Positions 14,777-22,895 of a DNA stretch of 25,470 bases are shown here, in pieces (the first letter of the stretch is position 1; every line of letters starts with the position of its first letter). Made by a program: the position numbers and the translations under genes. The stretch spans positions 1 to 25,470 of the forward strand of contig JBBPYR010000325.1 of assembly GCA_038199755.1 (NCBI GenBank), read 5' to 3'. This DNA is from JBBPYR01 sp038199755. GTDB taxonomy: Bacteria; Chloroflexota; Ktedonobacteria; Ktedonobacterales; Ktedonobacteraceae. Under the pieces are notes generated by a model that was not told the origin of the DNA, made no database searches, and saw only the letters and a list, made by a program, of their open reading frames with translations.

Positions 14777-16048
14777 ATGGTGAATCGGGAACAAGAAGTG
14801 ATTGATCGTGTACACAATGAGCGTGTGAAAGTTAGTAGCACCGAACCTTTACGGGGTATGTTTGAGCTCGAACCGTATGATGAGTCCATGTTAAATGATA
14901 CTGAAAATGATGTCTTTGAGATCGATGCTACAGGTTTTGCTCACACGCAAACGGGAACTCTCGTAGCTCCTGTGAGTGCGGATGGTGAGACATTCGACCT
15001 GTTCAAGTTACAGGACGATGAGACTATGGATGCCCTTGATCCGACAAAAGAGCCGCCCGCCGATTGGGAGCCAGGGCCAGAAGAGGTCGATGTGGACGTC
15101 GAGGTTATGGCACATGATAAGTGGGACGAGTTGCAAGATGGACTCGGTATTGTGGTCGCTGACCTAGAAAGCAGCCTCGACGATCCCGTGCGTATGTACC
15201 TGCGCGAAATTGGGCGTGTCCCTCTGCTTTCAGCGGAGGAAGAAGTGCGCTTGGCACAGCGGATGGAGCGAGGGAAGGCAGAATTGCTGAAGACGCAGCC
15301 GAGCCGTCGCTTTATCGAGGATGGAGAAGAGGCACAACGTCGTCTCACTGAGGCGAATCTGCGTCTTGTCGTCAGCGTTGCCAAGAAATACATCGGACGT
15401 GGCATGAGCCTGCTGGACTTGATCCAGGAAGGCAATATTGGCTTGATCCGTGCAGTTGAAAAGTTCGACTACACCAAAGGATATAAGTTCAGTACCTATG
15501 CGACGTGGTGGATCCGTCAGGCCATCACCCGAGCCATCGCCGACCAAGCGCGCACCATTCGTATTCCTGTGCATATGGTCGAGACGATCAATCGTCTGAT
15601 CCGTATTAGTCGTCGTTTGCTACAAGACCTGGGGCGCGAACCAACGTCCGAGGAAATTGCTGAGCAGATGGAGATTAGCGCGGAAAAAGTGCGTGAGATC
15701 ATTAAGGTGAGCCAGGAGCCGGTCAGTTTGGAGACGCCAATTGGTGAAGAGGATGATAGTCACCTCGGTGATTTCATCGAAGACCACACCGCGTTGGCCC
15801 CTGCTGATGCTGCCAGTCATCAACTGCTCAAGGAGCAGGTTGAGGATGTACTGGATAGCCTGACTGACCGTGAGCGCAAGGTGTTACAACTTCGCTTCGG
15901 TCTGGATGATGGACGTAGCCGTACATTGGAAGAAGTAGGGAAAGAGTTTCACGTGACCCGTGAGCGTATTCGCCAGATTGAGGCGAAGGCCCTGCGTAAG
16001 CTTCGACATCCGAGCCGCAGCCGTAAGCTCAAGGATTACCTGGATTAA
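14777..16048 (+). CDS. rpoD: Primary sigma factor RpoD (sigma-70/sigma-A)
   Basis: 423 residues, ATG eight bases after GGGGG. An acidic N-terminal extension (1-130) stands in place of region 1.1. Region 1.2 begins at DDPVRMYLREIGRVPLL (136-151), region 2 at TEANLRLVVSVAKKY and FSTYATWWIRQAITRAI (191-254), region 3 near 270-345, and region 4 ends with the -35-reading helix TLEEVGKEFHVTRERIRQIE (383-402). It directs RNA polymerase to housekeeping promoters such as the TTGACA/TATAAT ones seen in this window. It lies 193 bases after dnaG in the same direction; no promoter is obvious between them. A strong hairpin terminator follows at 16081. Confidence 0.95.
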   Translation: MVNREQEVIDRVHNERVKVSSTEPLRGMFELEPYDESMLNDTENDVFEIDATGFAHTQTGTLVAPVSADGETFDLFKLQDDETMDALDPTKEPPADWEPGPEEVDVDVEVMAHDKWDELQDGLGIVVADLESSLDDPVRMYLREIGRVPLLSAEEEVRLAQRMERGKAELLKTQPSRRFIEDGEEAQRRLTEANLRLVVSVAKKYIGRGMSLLDLIQEGNIGLIRAVEKFDYTKGYKFSTYATWWIRQAITRAIADQARTIRIPVHMVETINRLIRISRRLLQDLGREPTSEEIAEQMEISAEKVREIIKVSQEPVSLETPIGEEDDSHLGDFIEDHTALAPADAASHQLLKEQVEDVLDSLTDRERKVLQLRFGLDDGRSRTLEEVGKEFHVTRERIRQIEAKALRKLRHPSRSRKLKDYLD

Positions 16049-16080
16049 TAGGCAAGCCTTGACCTCGTAAGTCACTTTTT

Positions 16081-16112
16081 AAGAGCAGTGATGCACGCAT
16101 CACTGCTCTTTT
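16081..16112 (+). terminator. Terminator of rpoD
   Basis: Perfect 14-bp inverted repeat (16081-16094 and 16097-16110) with T runs on both sides, 32 bases after the rpoD stop. The effective loop is about 8 nt. Confidence 0.85.
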
Positions 16113-16190
16113 CACAAGCAAGATGCCAGCGTATGGTCTTGTTTGTCGGCGTATACTAAAGTGGAAGATGTTTGTAAGGGGAGGGAAAAG

Positions 16191-16253
16191 ATGCTTCTGT
16201 GCATTTTTGGAAATGCCCACATGGGAGCATCCCTATGCTATGGAAACAAATAA
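16191..16253 (+). CDS. Possible 20-codon leader peptide upstream of the CpaF-like gene
   Basis: The strongest ribosome binding site here (AGGGGAGGG, 16177-16185) points, five bases on, to ATG 16191 in a frame different from the ATPase. That frame reads MLLCIFGNAHMGASLCYGNK and ends TAA at 16251-16253, overlapping the ATPase ATG at 16240 by 14 bases. This would suit coupled re-initiation. It could equally be chance. Confidence 0.3.
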   Translation: MLLCIFGNAHMGASLCYGNK

Positions 16254-17919
16254 ACGATTTCAAATACGCACAATCAAGCGTACAAGTGGCAGAGGATTGA
16301 AGCCGCTACCATCAATAGAAGATGCCCCATGGCTCAATGATACACCACCGCATCCACGACCGGTACAAGCCTCGCCCTCTTTTGTGGGTGTTGAGCAGGT
16401 TGAAACTGTTCCTCTCATAAAGTTAGTTGACACAAGGCCGCATCCAACGTGTGACGTTGCTTCTGACACACGTGATAGACATGACACACATAATGCACTT
16501 GGCACGCCATGCCTTGCAGAGCATCTGGGCGAAGCGATCTCCTCACCGTCTGATGAGGCGAAGCGTAATTACCTTTCTGATGGACTGAGCAATGACAAGC
16601 TGGTCACAGACAATGTACCAAGTGTCAATGCGAACAGTCCTGTACAGATGGGGAGTATTGGGCCGAAGCACCCGCTCTGGCCCTTGCTGCTACAAATGAG
16701 CAAACGCCTCTGGAACGAGGTCTATCAAGCGGAGAAGTCGCCTTCTGTTGAGCATGTGCGTCAGCACTTTCTCACCTTGCTGCGTAGTGAGCCAGCAATT
16801 GCCAAGGAAATCGCTGCTTCAGGAAACACAGAACTCTTATTTCGTTGCGTTGTGAACGAGGTGCTTGGCTATGGGCCGCTTGAGTCCTTGTTGCAAGATG
16901 AAGATATAACGGAAATTATTGTAAACGGCCCATACCAAATTAGCATGAAACGGGATGGCATTTTACGCGATACCGCTCATAATTTTATCGATGAGCAGCA
17001 TTTGCTTCGTATTATTGAAAATATGCTACGGCGTTCGGGCAGCGAAACCCCTGTCAAGAAACCATTACTTGATATTGTACTGCCACCATCCTTAGCCACA
17101 CAAGCAGCTTTTTCACCGTCTGGTGCCCATGCTGTTAAACGTCTGGGTGTATCATCCTACACGGCAACGATCATTCTCCCCCCAGTAAGTGCGGAAGGAC
17201 CAATAGTGCTTTTACGGAGGCGCGTACGCAATAACCTGAGCATTGCTACTTTACTTGAACAAGGGACACTCAATCAGGCAATGGCTGATATGCTTCTCAC
17301 AAGTGTGAAGGCGCGCCACAATATCATCATCTGTGGTGAGCAAGCCACAGGCAAAACGACCATTTTGAACGCATTAGCGGCATTTATTGCAGAGCAAGAG
17401 CGTAGTGTGTGTGTCGAAACGGTCTCAGAATTGATTTTACGACAGAAGGGTAACATATCCCTTGTTGCCAACCATACTGGCCCTGACGCGGCTTATAGGG
17501 CGTCACAGGTCACACTATGCGAGGTGCTACACTATGCCCTGTTACTTCGGCCAACGTATTTATTACTAGGTGAGTGTTGTGGCGATGAGACTCAGATGCT
17601 GCTACAGGCGATGTATCAAGGGCAATCTGGGGTCATGACTACTATGTTTGCCTCTAGCATTCATGACTGCCTTGAACGTTTAGAGCAACACTATCAGCGT
17701 AACAGTGAACATGTAACAGTAGAAGTGGCGCGAAATCACTTGGCAAATATCGTTGATGTGATCATATTTCTGGCAAAAGAGCCTGATGCGAGCATCAAGA
17801 TACAGAACATCGTGAAGATTGTTGGCGTTGAGAAGCAACATATCAAGGTGCAGTCGCTCTTTTATAAGCAGCAAGCCATTATCGAATTAGGAAAAGGTAG
17901 TCAGATAGAGCATAGTTAG
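16240..17919 (+). CDS. CpaF/TadA-like secretion ATPase, divergent
   Basis: 559 residues from ATG 16240; the frame is open back to 16123, but no upstream Met has a ribosome binding site. Residues 1-140 are low-conservation and polar. The core starts with LWPLLLQMSKRLW, followed by the CpaF-type NEVLGYGPLESLLQDEDITEIIVNGP. Walker A is GEQATGKTT (366-374), the Walker B-like strand YLLLGE is near 440-445, followed by QAMYQGQSGVMTT. Relatives power type IV (Tad/Flp) pilus assembly or type II secretion. Odd points: the catalytic-domain signature GEVRG is GECCG, the conserved TTIHAN His box is TTMFAS, and no tad/cpa or pilin genes are nearby. It may be a regulator-like ATPase with lost or altered activity. 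Confidence 0.75.
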   Translation: METNKRFQIRTIKRTSGRGLKPLPSIEDAPWLNDTPPHPRPVQASPSFVGVEQVETVPLIKLVDTRPHPTCDVASDTRDRHDTHNALGTPCLAEHLGEAISSPSDEAKRNYLSDGLSNDKLVTDNVPSVNANSPVQMGSIGPKHPLWPLLLQMSKRLWNEVYQAEKSPSVEHVRQHFLTLLRSEPAIAKEIAASGNTELLFRCVVNEVLGYGPLESLLQDEDITEIIVNGPYQISMKRDGILRDTAHNFIDEQHLLRIIENMLRRSGSETPVKKPLLDIVLPPSLATQAAFSPSGAHAVKRLGVSSYTATIILPPVSAEGPIVLLRRRVRNNLSIATLLEQGTLNQAMADMLLTSVKARHNIIICGEQATGKTTILNALAAFIAEQERSVCVETVSELILRQKGNISLVANHTGPDAAYRASQVTLCEVLHYALLLRPTYLLLGECCGDETQMLLQAMYQGQSGVMTTMFASSIHDCLERLEQHYQRNSEHVTVEVARNHLANIVDVIIFLAKEPDASIKIQNIVKIVGVEKQHIKVQSLFYKQQAIIELGKGSQIEHS

Positions 17920-17963
17920 TGTAACAGTTTATCTGTTACACTAACTATGCTCTATCTGACTAC
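17897..17963. terminator. Perfect 31-bp hairpin shared by two convergent gene ends
   Basis: Arms 17897-17927 and 17933-17963 are exact reverse complements around TTTAT. The left arm contains the last five codons and stop of the ATPase gene; the right arm contains the last bases and stop (17960-17962) of tpiA. It probably terminates both transcripts, although no T tract follows. Confidence 0.75.
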
Positions 17964-18751
17964 GACTGGGCTTCTCCGGCCTGGTGGAGAAGCTCTACAA
18001 AGTCTGCTTTGATGCTGGCTCCGCCAACGAGGGCACCGTCGATGTCTGGCTGAGCGATCAGTTCGCCGATATTTTTCGCGGTAACGCTCCCTCCATAGAG
18101 GATACGAACGGCGTCGCCAGCGGCTGCATTATAGGTGGCACTATACAGTTCGCGGATAAGACGCATTACCTTCTCGGCATCGTCCGCGCTGGCGGCCTTG
18201 CCAGTGCCAATAGCCCAGATTGGCTCGTAGGCAATGACCACATCGCGTACCTGTTGCTCTGGAATGCTGGCAAGGCTACCCATTACTTGCGAACGAATCA
18301 CCCGTTCAGTATGTGCGGCTTCATACTGCTCCTCGTTTTCACCGATGCACACAATCGGACGTAAGCCGTGATTGAGGGCAGCCTTCACCTTTTTATTGAC
18401 GAGTTCGTCGGTCTCGCCAAAGTACATCCGGCGCTCAGAATGGCCGAGAATAACATTGCGACAAAGTTCGTGAACCATCGTCGGCGAGACCTCACCAGTG
18501 AACGCTCCCTGTACCTCATAGTGCATATTTTGTGCGCCCAGCTCTAGCCGTGCAAGGGGATTCTCAGCAAGCACATCATACACTGCTGGCAGCGAGATGG
18601 TGGGTGGACATAACACGCACAGCAGCTGAGGATAGTGAGTGAGCAACTGACCGAGCTGCGGCACAATTTCCGCTGCGAAGCTTTTTGCCTTTTTAGGGCC
18701 GTAATGCATCTTCCAATTGCCTGCAATGATAGCAGTACGATCTGATGTCAT
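17960..18751 (-). CDS. tpiA: Triosephosphate isomerase
   Basis: 263 residues, starting at ATG 18751 (GGGAA four bases upstream). Full TIM-barrel signature: GNWKMH with N12 and K14, the electrophile H104 in ILGHSERR, catalytic E176 in AYEPIWAIGTGK, and LYGGSVTAKN plus DGALVGGAS at the phosphate-binding end. It interconverts dihydroxyacetone phosphate and glyceraldehyde-3-phosphate in the cytosol. Its start is 19 bases after the pgk stop, so it is the last gene of the gap-pgk-tpiA cluster. Confidence 0.95.
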   Translation of the reverse strand: MTSDRTAIIAGNWKMHYGPKKAKSFAAEIVPQLGQLLTHYPQLLCVLCPPTISLPAVYDVLAENPLARLELGAQNMHYEVQGAFTGEVSPTMVHELCRNVILGHSERRMYFGETDELVNKKVKAALNHGLRPIVCIGENEEQYEAAHTERVIRSQVMGSLASIPEQQVRDVVIAYEPIWAIGTGKAASADDAEKVMRLIRELYSATYNAAAGDAVRILYGGSVTAKNIGELIAQPDIDGALVGGASIKADFVELLHQAGEAQS

Positions 18752-18770
18752 AGCATTCCCTACTTTTGTA

Positions 18771-19964
18771 TTACTTATCTTGCAACGCCGCAACACCTGG
18801 CAGTGTGCGCCCTTCCAGGAACTCTAGAGAAGCTCCCCCGCCAGTGGAGACGTGCGTCATATGATTGGCGGCATGGGCGTGTTCGACAGCGGCTGCCGAG
18901 TCACCGCCGCCAATGATGGTGATGGCACCTGCCTGTGTCCGTTCGGACAAAATCGTGATGATGGCGTTCGTGCCGACGGCAAAGGCAGGTATCTCCGCAA
19001 CACCGAGGGTGCCATTCCAGATAATCGTCGCGGCTTGCGCCACATTTTGCTCGAACAAGGTTACGGTGGCGGGTCCGATATCAAGAATGCGCCAGCCGCT
19101 AGGTACTTCCTTGCTATTGACGATATGGTGATCGGCATCAGCTGCGAAGCGATCAGCGATCATCACATCAATGGGAAGCTGGAAGGTAATGCCGCGTTGT
19201 TGCGCCTTGGCGATTAGCTCGGCGGCAAGCGTGGTTTTACCTTCTTCGTAGAGCGAGTCACCAATTTCATAGCCCAGCGCTTTAAGGAAGGTATTGGCCA
19301 TGCCACCGCCAATCAGGATGCTATCGGCAATGCCTATCAAGCGATCCAAGACCGTGATTTTGTCGGATACTTTCGCGCCGCCGATGATTGCGGTAAAGGG
19401 ACGATGGGGATGCTCAAGGGCAGTGCCCAAGAAGTTGATTTCTTTTTCCATCAGGAAGCCAGCCACAGCGGGTAAATAGTGTGCCACGCCTTCCGTTGAG
19501 GCATGGGCGCGGTGTGCTGTGCCAAAGGCATCATTGACGTAAATATCCCCTAGTGTTGCCAGTTGGTGGGCAAACTCAGGGTTATTTTTTTCTTCCTCTT
19601 TATGGAAACGCAAGTTTTCCAGCAGCAGCACATGCCCCGGTTGCAGTGCTTTTGCCTGAGCCTCGACTTCTGGGCCAACGCTATCTGTCGCCGTCAGCAC
19701 GGGAAGATGTAACAGCTCGCTCAGACGTTGGGCGACGGGTTTCATACGGAACTTTTCAACGACTTGCCCATCTGGGCGACCCAGATGTGACATCAGTATC
19801 ACCGGAGAGCCGCCGTTGAGGAGATACTGAATAGTAGGTAAAGCTGCAACAATACGTGTGTCGTCCGTTACCTGCTGTTGCGCATCCAACGGAACATTGA
19901 AGTCTACACGTACCAAGACGCGTTTGCCCGTTACGTTTATATCACGTATGGTTTTCTTGTCCAT
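18771..19964 (-). CDS. pgk: Phosphoglycerate kinase
   Basis: 397 residues, the usual length. N-terminal VRVDFNVPLD (18-27) and SHLGRPDG line the 3-phosphoglycerate site. GGAKVSDKITVLDRLI, GGGMANTFL and the C-terminal GGGDSAAAVE and STGGGASLEFLEG form the nucleotide-binding half. It transfers phosphate from 1,3-bisphosphoglycerate to ADP. A GGA-rich ribosome binding site precedes ATG 19964. It lies between gap and tpiA, separated from gap by an 87-base gap with two parS-like sites. Confidence 0.95.
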   Translation of the reverse strand: MDKKTIRDINVTGKRVLVRVDFNVPLDAQQQVTDDTRIVAALPTIQYLLNGGSPVILMSHLGRPDGQVVEKFRMKPVAQRLSELLHLPVLTATDSVGPEVEAQAKALQPGHVLLLENLRFHKEEEKNNPEFAHQLATLGDIYVNDAFGTAHRAHASTEGVAHYLPAVAGFLMEKEINFLGTALEHPHRPFTAIIGGAKVSDKITVLDRLIGIADSILIGGGMANTFLKALGYEIGDSLYEEGKTTLAAELIAKAQQRGITFQLPIDVMIADRFAADADHHIVNSKEVPSGWRILDIGPATVTLFEQNVAQAATIIWNGTLGVAEIPAFAVGTNAIITILSERTQAGAITIIGGGDSAAAVEHAHAANHMTHVSTGGGASLEFLEGRTLPGVAALQDK

Positions 19965-19985
19965 TAGCTTTTTCCTAACTTACCA

Positions 19986-20001
19986 GGTTTCACGTGAAAC
20001 C
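19986..20001. promoter_or_regulatory. parS-like site (14 of 16)
   Basis: GGTTTCACGTGAAACC keeps the full palindrome but changes both end bases from T/A to G/C. It lies between gap and pgk, 41 bases (about four turns) from the next site. Confidence 0.65.
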
Positions 20002-20026
20002 TTTTGGGTTGTAATACAACGTCCAA

Positions 20027-20042
20027 TGTTTCACGTGAAACT
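20027..20042. promoter_or_regulatory. parS site (15 of 16)
   Basis: TGTTTCACGTGAAACT, one end base from consensus, in the gap-pgk spacer. Confidence 0.8.
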
Positions 20043-20051
20043 GCTCACCGT

Positions 20052-21065
20052 CTAGAAGCCTTTTTCGCCTATGAAGTGCGCGAGGTCGGCCACACGGCTG
20101 GAATAACCCCATTCGTTGTCATACCAAGCAAGAACTTTCACCATATTGCTACCCATCACCATCGTTGAGAGGCCATCGACAATCGAAGAGTGAGAGTCAC
20201 CACGGAAGTCGCTGGAAACCAGTGGCTCATCGGTGTAGGCTAAAATGCCTTTTAGATCTCCATTGGCTGCGGCCTGGAATGCCGCGTTAATCTCGCCGAC
20301 TGTCGTGGCTTTGCGAACGGTGATGACAAAGTCTACCACCGAGACGGTAACAGTTGGGACACGCAGTGACATGCCATCGACGAGACCTTTGAGTTCAGGA
20401 ATGACGAGCGAGAGTGCGCGTGCGGCACCAGTCGTGGTGGGGATGATATTTGCGCCTGCGGTGCGTGCGCGACGCAGGTCTTTATGCACCTGGTCAAGGA
20501 TGCGCTGATCGTTGGTGTACGAGTGGATGGTATTCATCAGGCCATGCTCGATGCCAAAGGTGTCGTTTAGTATCTTTGCGGTGGGTGCGAGACAGTTGGT
20601 GGTGCAGGAAGCGTTCGAGATAACGTTATGCTTCTTGGGATCGTACATCGCATCATTGACGCCCAACACGATGGTCAAATCTTCGCCCTTGGCAGGTGCG
20701 GAAATAATGACCTTCTTAGCACCGCCCTTGAAATGTGCCGCCGCCTTGTCAGCGTCGGTAAAGAAGCCAGTGGATTCGATGACGAGATCGATGCCTTGAC
20801 TGCCCCAAGGAATTTGGGCGGGATCGCGTTGCGAAAACACCTTGATAGAGTGGCCATTGACGATTAATGCCTCGGGGGTAGCCTCAACCTCGCCGGGGAA
20901 ACGGCCATACGTCGAGTCATATTTTAAGAGGTGAGCATTCGTCTTAGTATCTGTGAGATCATTGATCGCTACCACCTCGATGTCACGGGGATAACGTTCA
21001 AGTATTGCCTTCAGTGACTGGCGCCCAATGCGTCCAAAACCGTTGATGCCTACACGAATTGTCAT
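20052..21065 (-). CDS. gap: Glyceraldehyde-3-phosphate dehydrogenase, type I
   Basis: 337 residues from ATG 21065 (GGAG ten bases upstream). NAD fold GINGFGRIGR (6-15) with D36 in INDLTD, which favours NAD over NADP. Catalytic C154 in NASCTTNCLAP and H181 in MNTIHSYTNDQ; C-terminal WYDNEWGYSSRV. It oxidises glyceraldehyde-3-phosphate to 1,3-bisphosphoglycerate in glycolysis. First gene of gap-pgk-tpiA, with a promoter candidate at 21168-21196 and a parS-like site at 21113 in its leader. Confidence 0.95.
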   Translation of the reverse strand: MTIRVGINGFGRIGRQSLKAILERYPRDIEVVAINDLTDTKTNAHLLKYDSTYGRFPGEVEATPEALIVNGHSIKVFSQRDPAQIPWGSQGIDLVIESTGFFTDADKAAAHFKGGAKKVIISAPAKGEDLTIVLGVNDAMYDPKKHNVISNASCTTNCLAPTAKILNDTFGIEHGLMNTIHSYTNDQRILDQVHKDLRRARTAGANIIPTTTGAARALSLVIPELKGLVDGMSLRVPTVTVSVVDFVITVRKATTVGEINAAFQAAANGDLKGILAYTDEPLVSSDFRGDSHSSIVDGLSTMVMGSNMVKVLAWYDNEWGYSSRVADLAHFIGEKGF

Positions 21066-21112
21066 GGAATACACGCTCCTTCTTTCTGCTACAACCTCGC
21101 TGGTCAAGTATA

Positions 21113-21128
21113 TGTTTCATGTGAAACA
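21113..21128. promoter_or_regulatory. parS site (15 of 16), leader of gap
   Basis: TGTTTCATGTGAAACA, one internal substitution. It sits between the likely promoter and the start codon of gap. Confidence 0.75.
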
Positions 21129-21167
21129 TTCAATTATGAGTCGGAAACAACAACACAACAAAGCAAC

Positions 21168-21196
21168 CTTATACAGGGTATCATGTGGCTACGGAA
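21168..21196 (-). promoter_or_regulatory. Candidate promoter of gap-pgk-tpiA
   Basis: On the minus strand TTCCGT (21191-21196), 17 bases, TATAAG (21168-21173). The -35 is weak. It lies in the 195-base gap between the aminotransferase stop and the gap start. Confidence 0.35.
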
Positions 21197-21260
21197 CAAT
21201 CAAGGTGCAGGAGTCACATGCAGATCACAAGTGACCCCTGTTGATGAGCATGCATTGTGG

Positions 21261-22721
21261 CTAATTTGTGGGTACGGGAAGCACACCAATGGAAAAGCGG
21301 ATGTATTCATCACTATAGCCGAAGCCGGAGCCAGGAACACCCGCGATGCCCGTTTTTTCAAAAAGCGTAAAGGCATCCTCACCCGGATTGACACGACTCC
21401 AATTATAGACGGTGGCATCATCATCAAGGTAGATTTCTGTGAAGAGATGTTGTTGCGCGTCGATACGCTGGAGTTGCTTCACAAAACGTTGCCGCCGCAA
21501 GCGATAGAAGGCACGCAACTTTTCGCTGAGCCAGGGCCGCTCCTCTATTAAACGCATGTAGGCCATGAAGCGTAGTTGCCACTCACCGGGCACCGAGGCC
21601 AAGGTGTTTGTCCAGACCGCCGCGATAGCGTTGGCGATCTTGGCGTCGCCGATGGTGATCCAGCCGAAACGCTCACCTGTCAAAGAGTGCGTCTTGGAAA
21701 AACTACTGACAAAGATGGTGTGTTGCAGGATATCTGCTGCCGCGAATGTCGCCATGCGTGCGCGATCTTCTTCTGGCTGACCTGTGCCAATATAGGCGAG
21801 ATCTGCCAGCAGCGTTACGGTGCGTCCCGCTTCACGATAACGACGCAGCACATCATGAAGGGCAGTCAGTTCCTGAGCTGAATAGCTCAATGCGGTCGGA
21901 TTGTTGCTGATGGTCAAGTAAAGCACACGTATGCTGGGGAAGCGTTGCAACAATTCATCAAGTTGTGTGCCAGTCAGTTTAAAGTGGTTTTCGGGCAACG
22001 TTTTGAAGTGGTGCATTTGGTAGTCGTGGGAGCGTGCCTGCCACTCTGGTACACCAAAGCCAGGCTCAGGAAAGAGTATGCCATACTCAGCGATGTGTTG
22101 AGCGCGGAACAGCAGAGAAAGGCCACGCAAAACCCTATCGATACCATCCATCGCTCCCAGCGACAGGTAAAGTTGCTCAACAGGTACCGTAATCGCCCAT
22201 TGTTGCATTTCTCGCGTCAACCATTCCCGTAAAATAGGATTGCCCACGCCATAAATGTCATAGCTGCGCGGATCATATCGGTTTGCCAAGAGGAGACGTT
22301 CACACTCCATCATCTGGTTGCGCAACCAGAGATACGTTTCGCCAGTTGCAACATAGCCATTAATTGTTTCGCCGGGAAGTGCGACCCCTAACTCCTCGGC
22401 CAGCATCCGATAATCGCTAGGCCCGCCAGCGACACCTTCCCACTCGACCACTCGCCGCAGATCGATGTCGCCAATGGTGCGGTTAACGATCTCCGCTGCA
22501 ATCACCTCCGGCGAGATGCCGCGTTTGCGGCACTCTTGCTCTAACGCGGTGACAATGTGTGCCATAACGCGAATGGGGCCGGGGCCTTCCTGTAAATGAG
22601 GCCGATGATGTGCGACCAGTTCACGACGGAGTTGGTGAAGTTGCTGCCGTTGTGCTTCAAGTGAGGATGTGTCGGTATTGGTAGATGGATTGGTAATATG
22701 TGAATCTTTGTGCGTAATCAT
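21261..22721 (-). CDS. PLP-dependent aminotransferase, class I/II fold
   Basis: 486 residues, AGGAG eight bases before ATG 22721. Fold-type I motifs: YGVGNPILREWL near 157-168, N273-N-P-T, D307-LAY310, and the Schiff-base lysine K343 in SSFSKTHSLTGERFGW. An N-terminal extension of about 130 residues (PGPIRVMAHIVTALEQECRK, then VEWEGVAGGPSDYRML) precedes the usual start, and its second half ends in a helix leading into the large domain. Substrate cannot be assigned; neighbour hutH suggests amino-acid catabolism but no more. A symmetric operator-like block lies in its promoter region at 22738-22783. Confidence 0.85.
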   Translation of the reverse strand: MITHKDSHITNPSTNTDTSSLEAQRQQLHQLRRELVAHHRPHLQEGPGPIRVMAHIVTALEQECRKRGISPEVIAAEIVNRTIGDIDLRRVVEWEGVAGGPSDYRMLAEELGVALPGETINGYVATGETYLWLRNQMMECERLLLANRYDPRSYDIYGVGNPILREWLTREMQQWAITVPVEQLYLSLGAMDGIDRVLRGLSLLFRAQHIAEYGILFPEPGFGVPEWQARSHDYQMHHFKTLPENHFKLTGTQLDELLQRFPSIRVLYLTISNNPTALSYSAQELTALHDVLRRYREAGRTVTLLADLAYIGTGQPEEDRARMATFAAADILQHTIFVSSFSKTHSLTGERFGWITIGDAKIANAIAAVWTNTLASVPGEWQLRFMAYMRLIEERPWLSEKLRAFYRLRRQRFVKQLQRIDAQQHLFTEIYLDDDATVYNWSRVNPGEDAFTLFEKTGIAGVPGSGFGYSDEYIRFSIGVLPVPTN

Positions 22722-22737
22722 GCTTGGAACTCCTTAT

Positions 22738-22783
22738 GTATACACCGCAATGTACTCCGTAGTACATATTGTGTACGGTATAC
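22738..22783. promoter_or_regulatory. Nested palindromes, operator-like, upstream of the aminotransferase gene
   Basis: An inner palindrome ATGTACT-CCGT-AGTACAT (22750-22767) is flanked by GTATAC at 22738-22743 and its palindromic partner GTATAC at 22778-22783 (within CGGTATAC). This looks like a dimer-of-dimers binding site for a GntR- or TetR-like regulator. No such regulator is in the window. It lies between the aminotransferase start (22721) and the hutH stop. Confidence 0.5.
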
Positions 22784-22865
22784 CTTCTCTAAAAGAAGCA
22801 GCAGGGTCATCTTTGACCTTCTGACCGTAAAGAAGTGTAACACATCGTAGTGAAGCAGACAAGCG

Positions 22866-22895
22866 CGAGTAATGTTTCACGTGAAACATTACTCG
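22866..22895. promoter_or_regulatory. parS site (exact) inside a 30-bp perfect palindrome
   Basis: TGTTTCACGTGAAACA at 22873-22888 is exact, and the palindrome extends seven more bases on each side. The right arm reads into the hutH stop (22889-22891) and last codon. It may double as the terminator of hutH, though without a T tract. Confidence 0.9.

Noticed and set aside
15946..15961. parS-like sequence in rpoD
   Set aside because: Only 12 of 16 bases match, without symmetry on the right half; it encodes the conserved FHVTRERI of sigma region 4.
18544..20867. Long antisense frames over tpiA, pgk and gap
   Set aside because: They are shadows of the strongly biased codon use of these genes; no start sites and no protein motifs.
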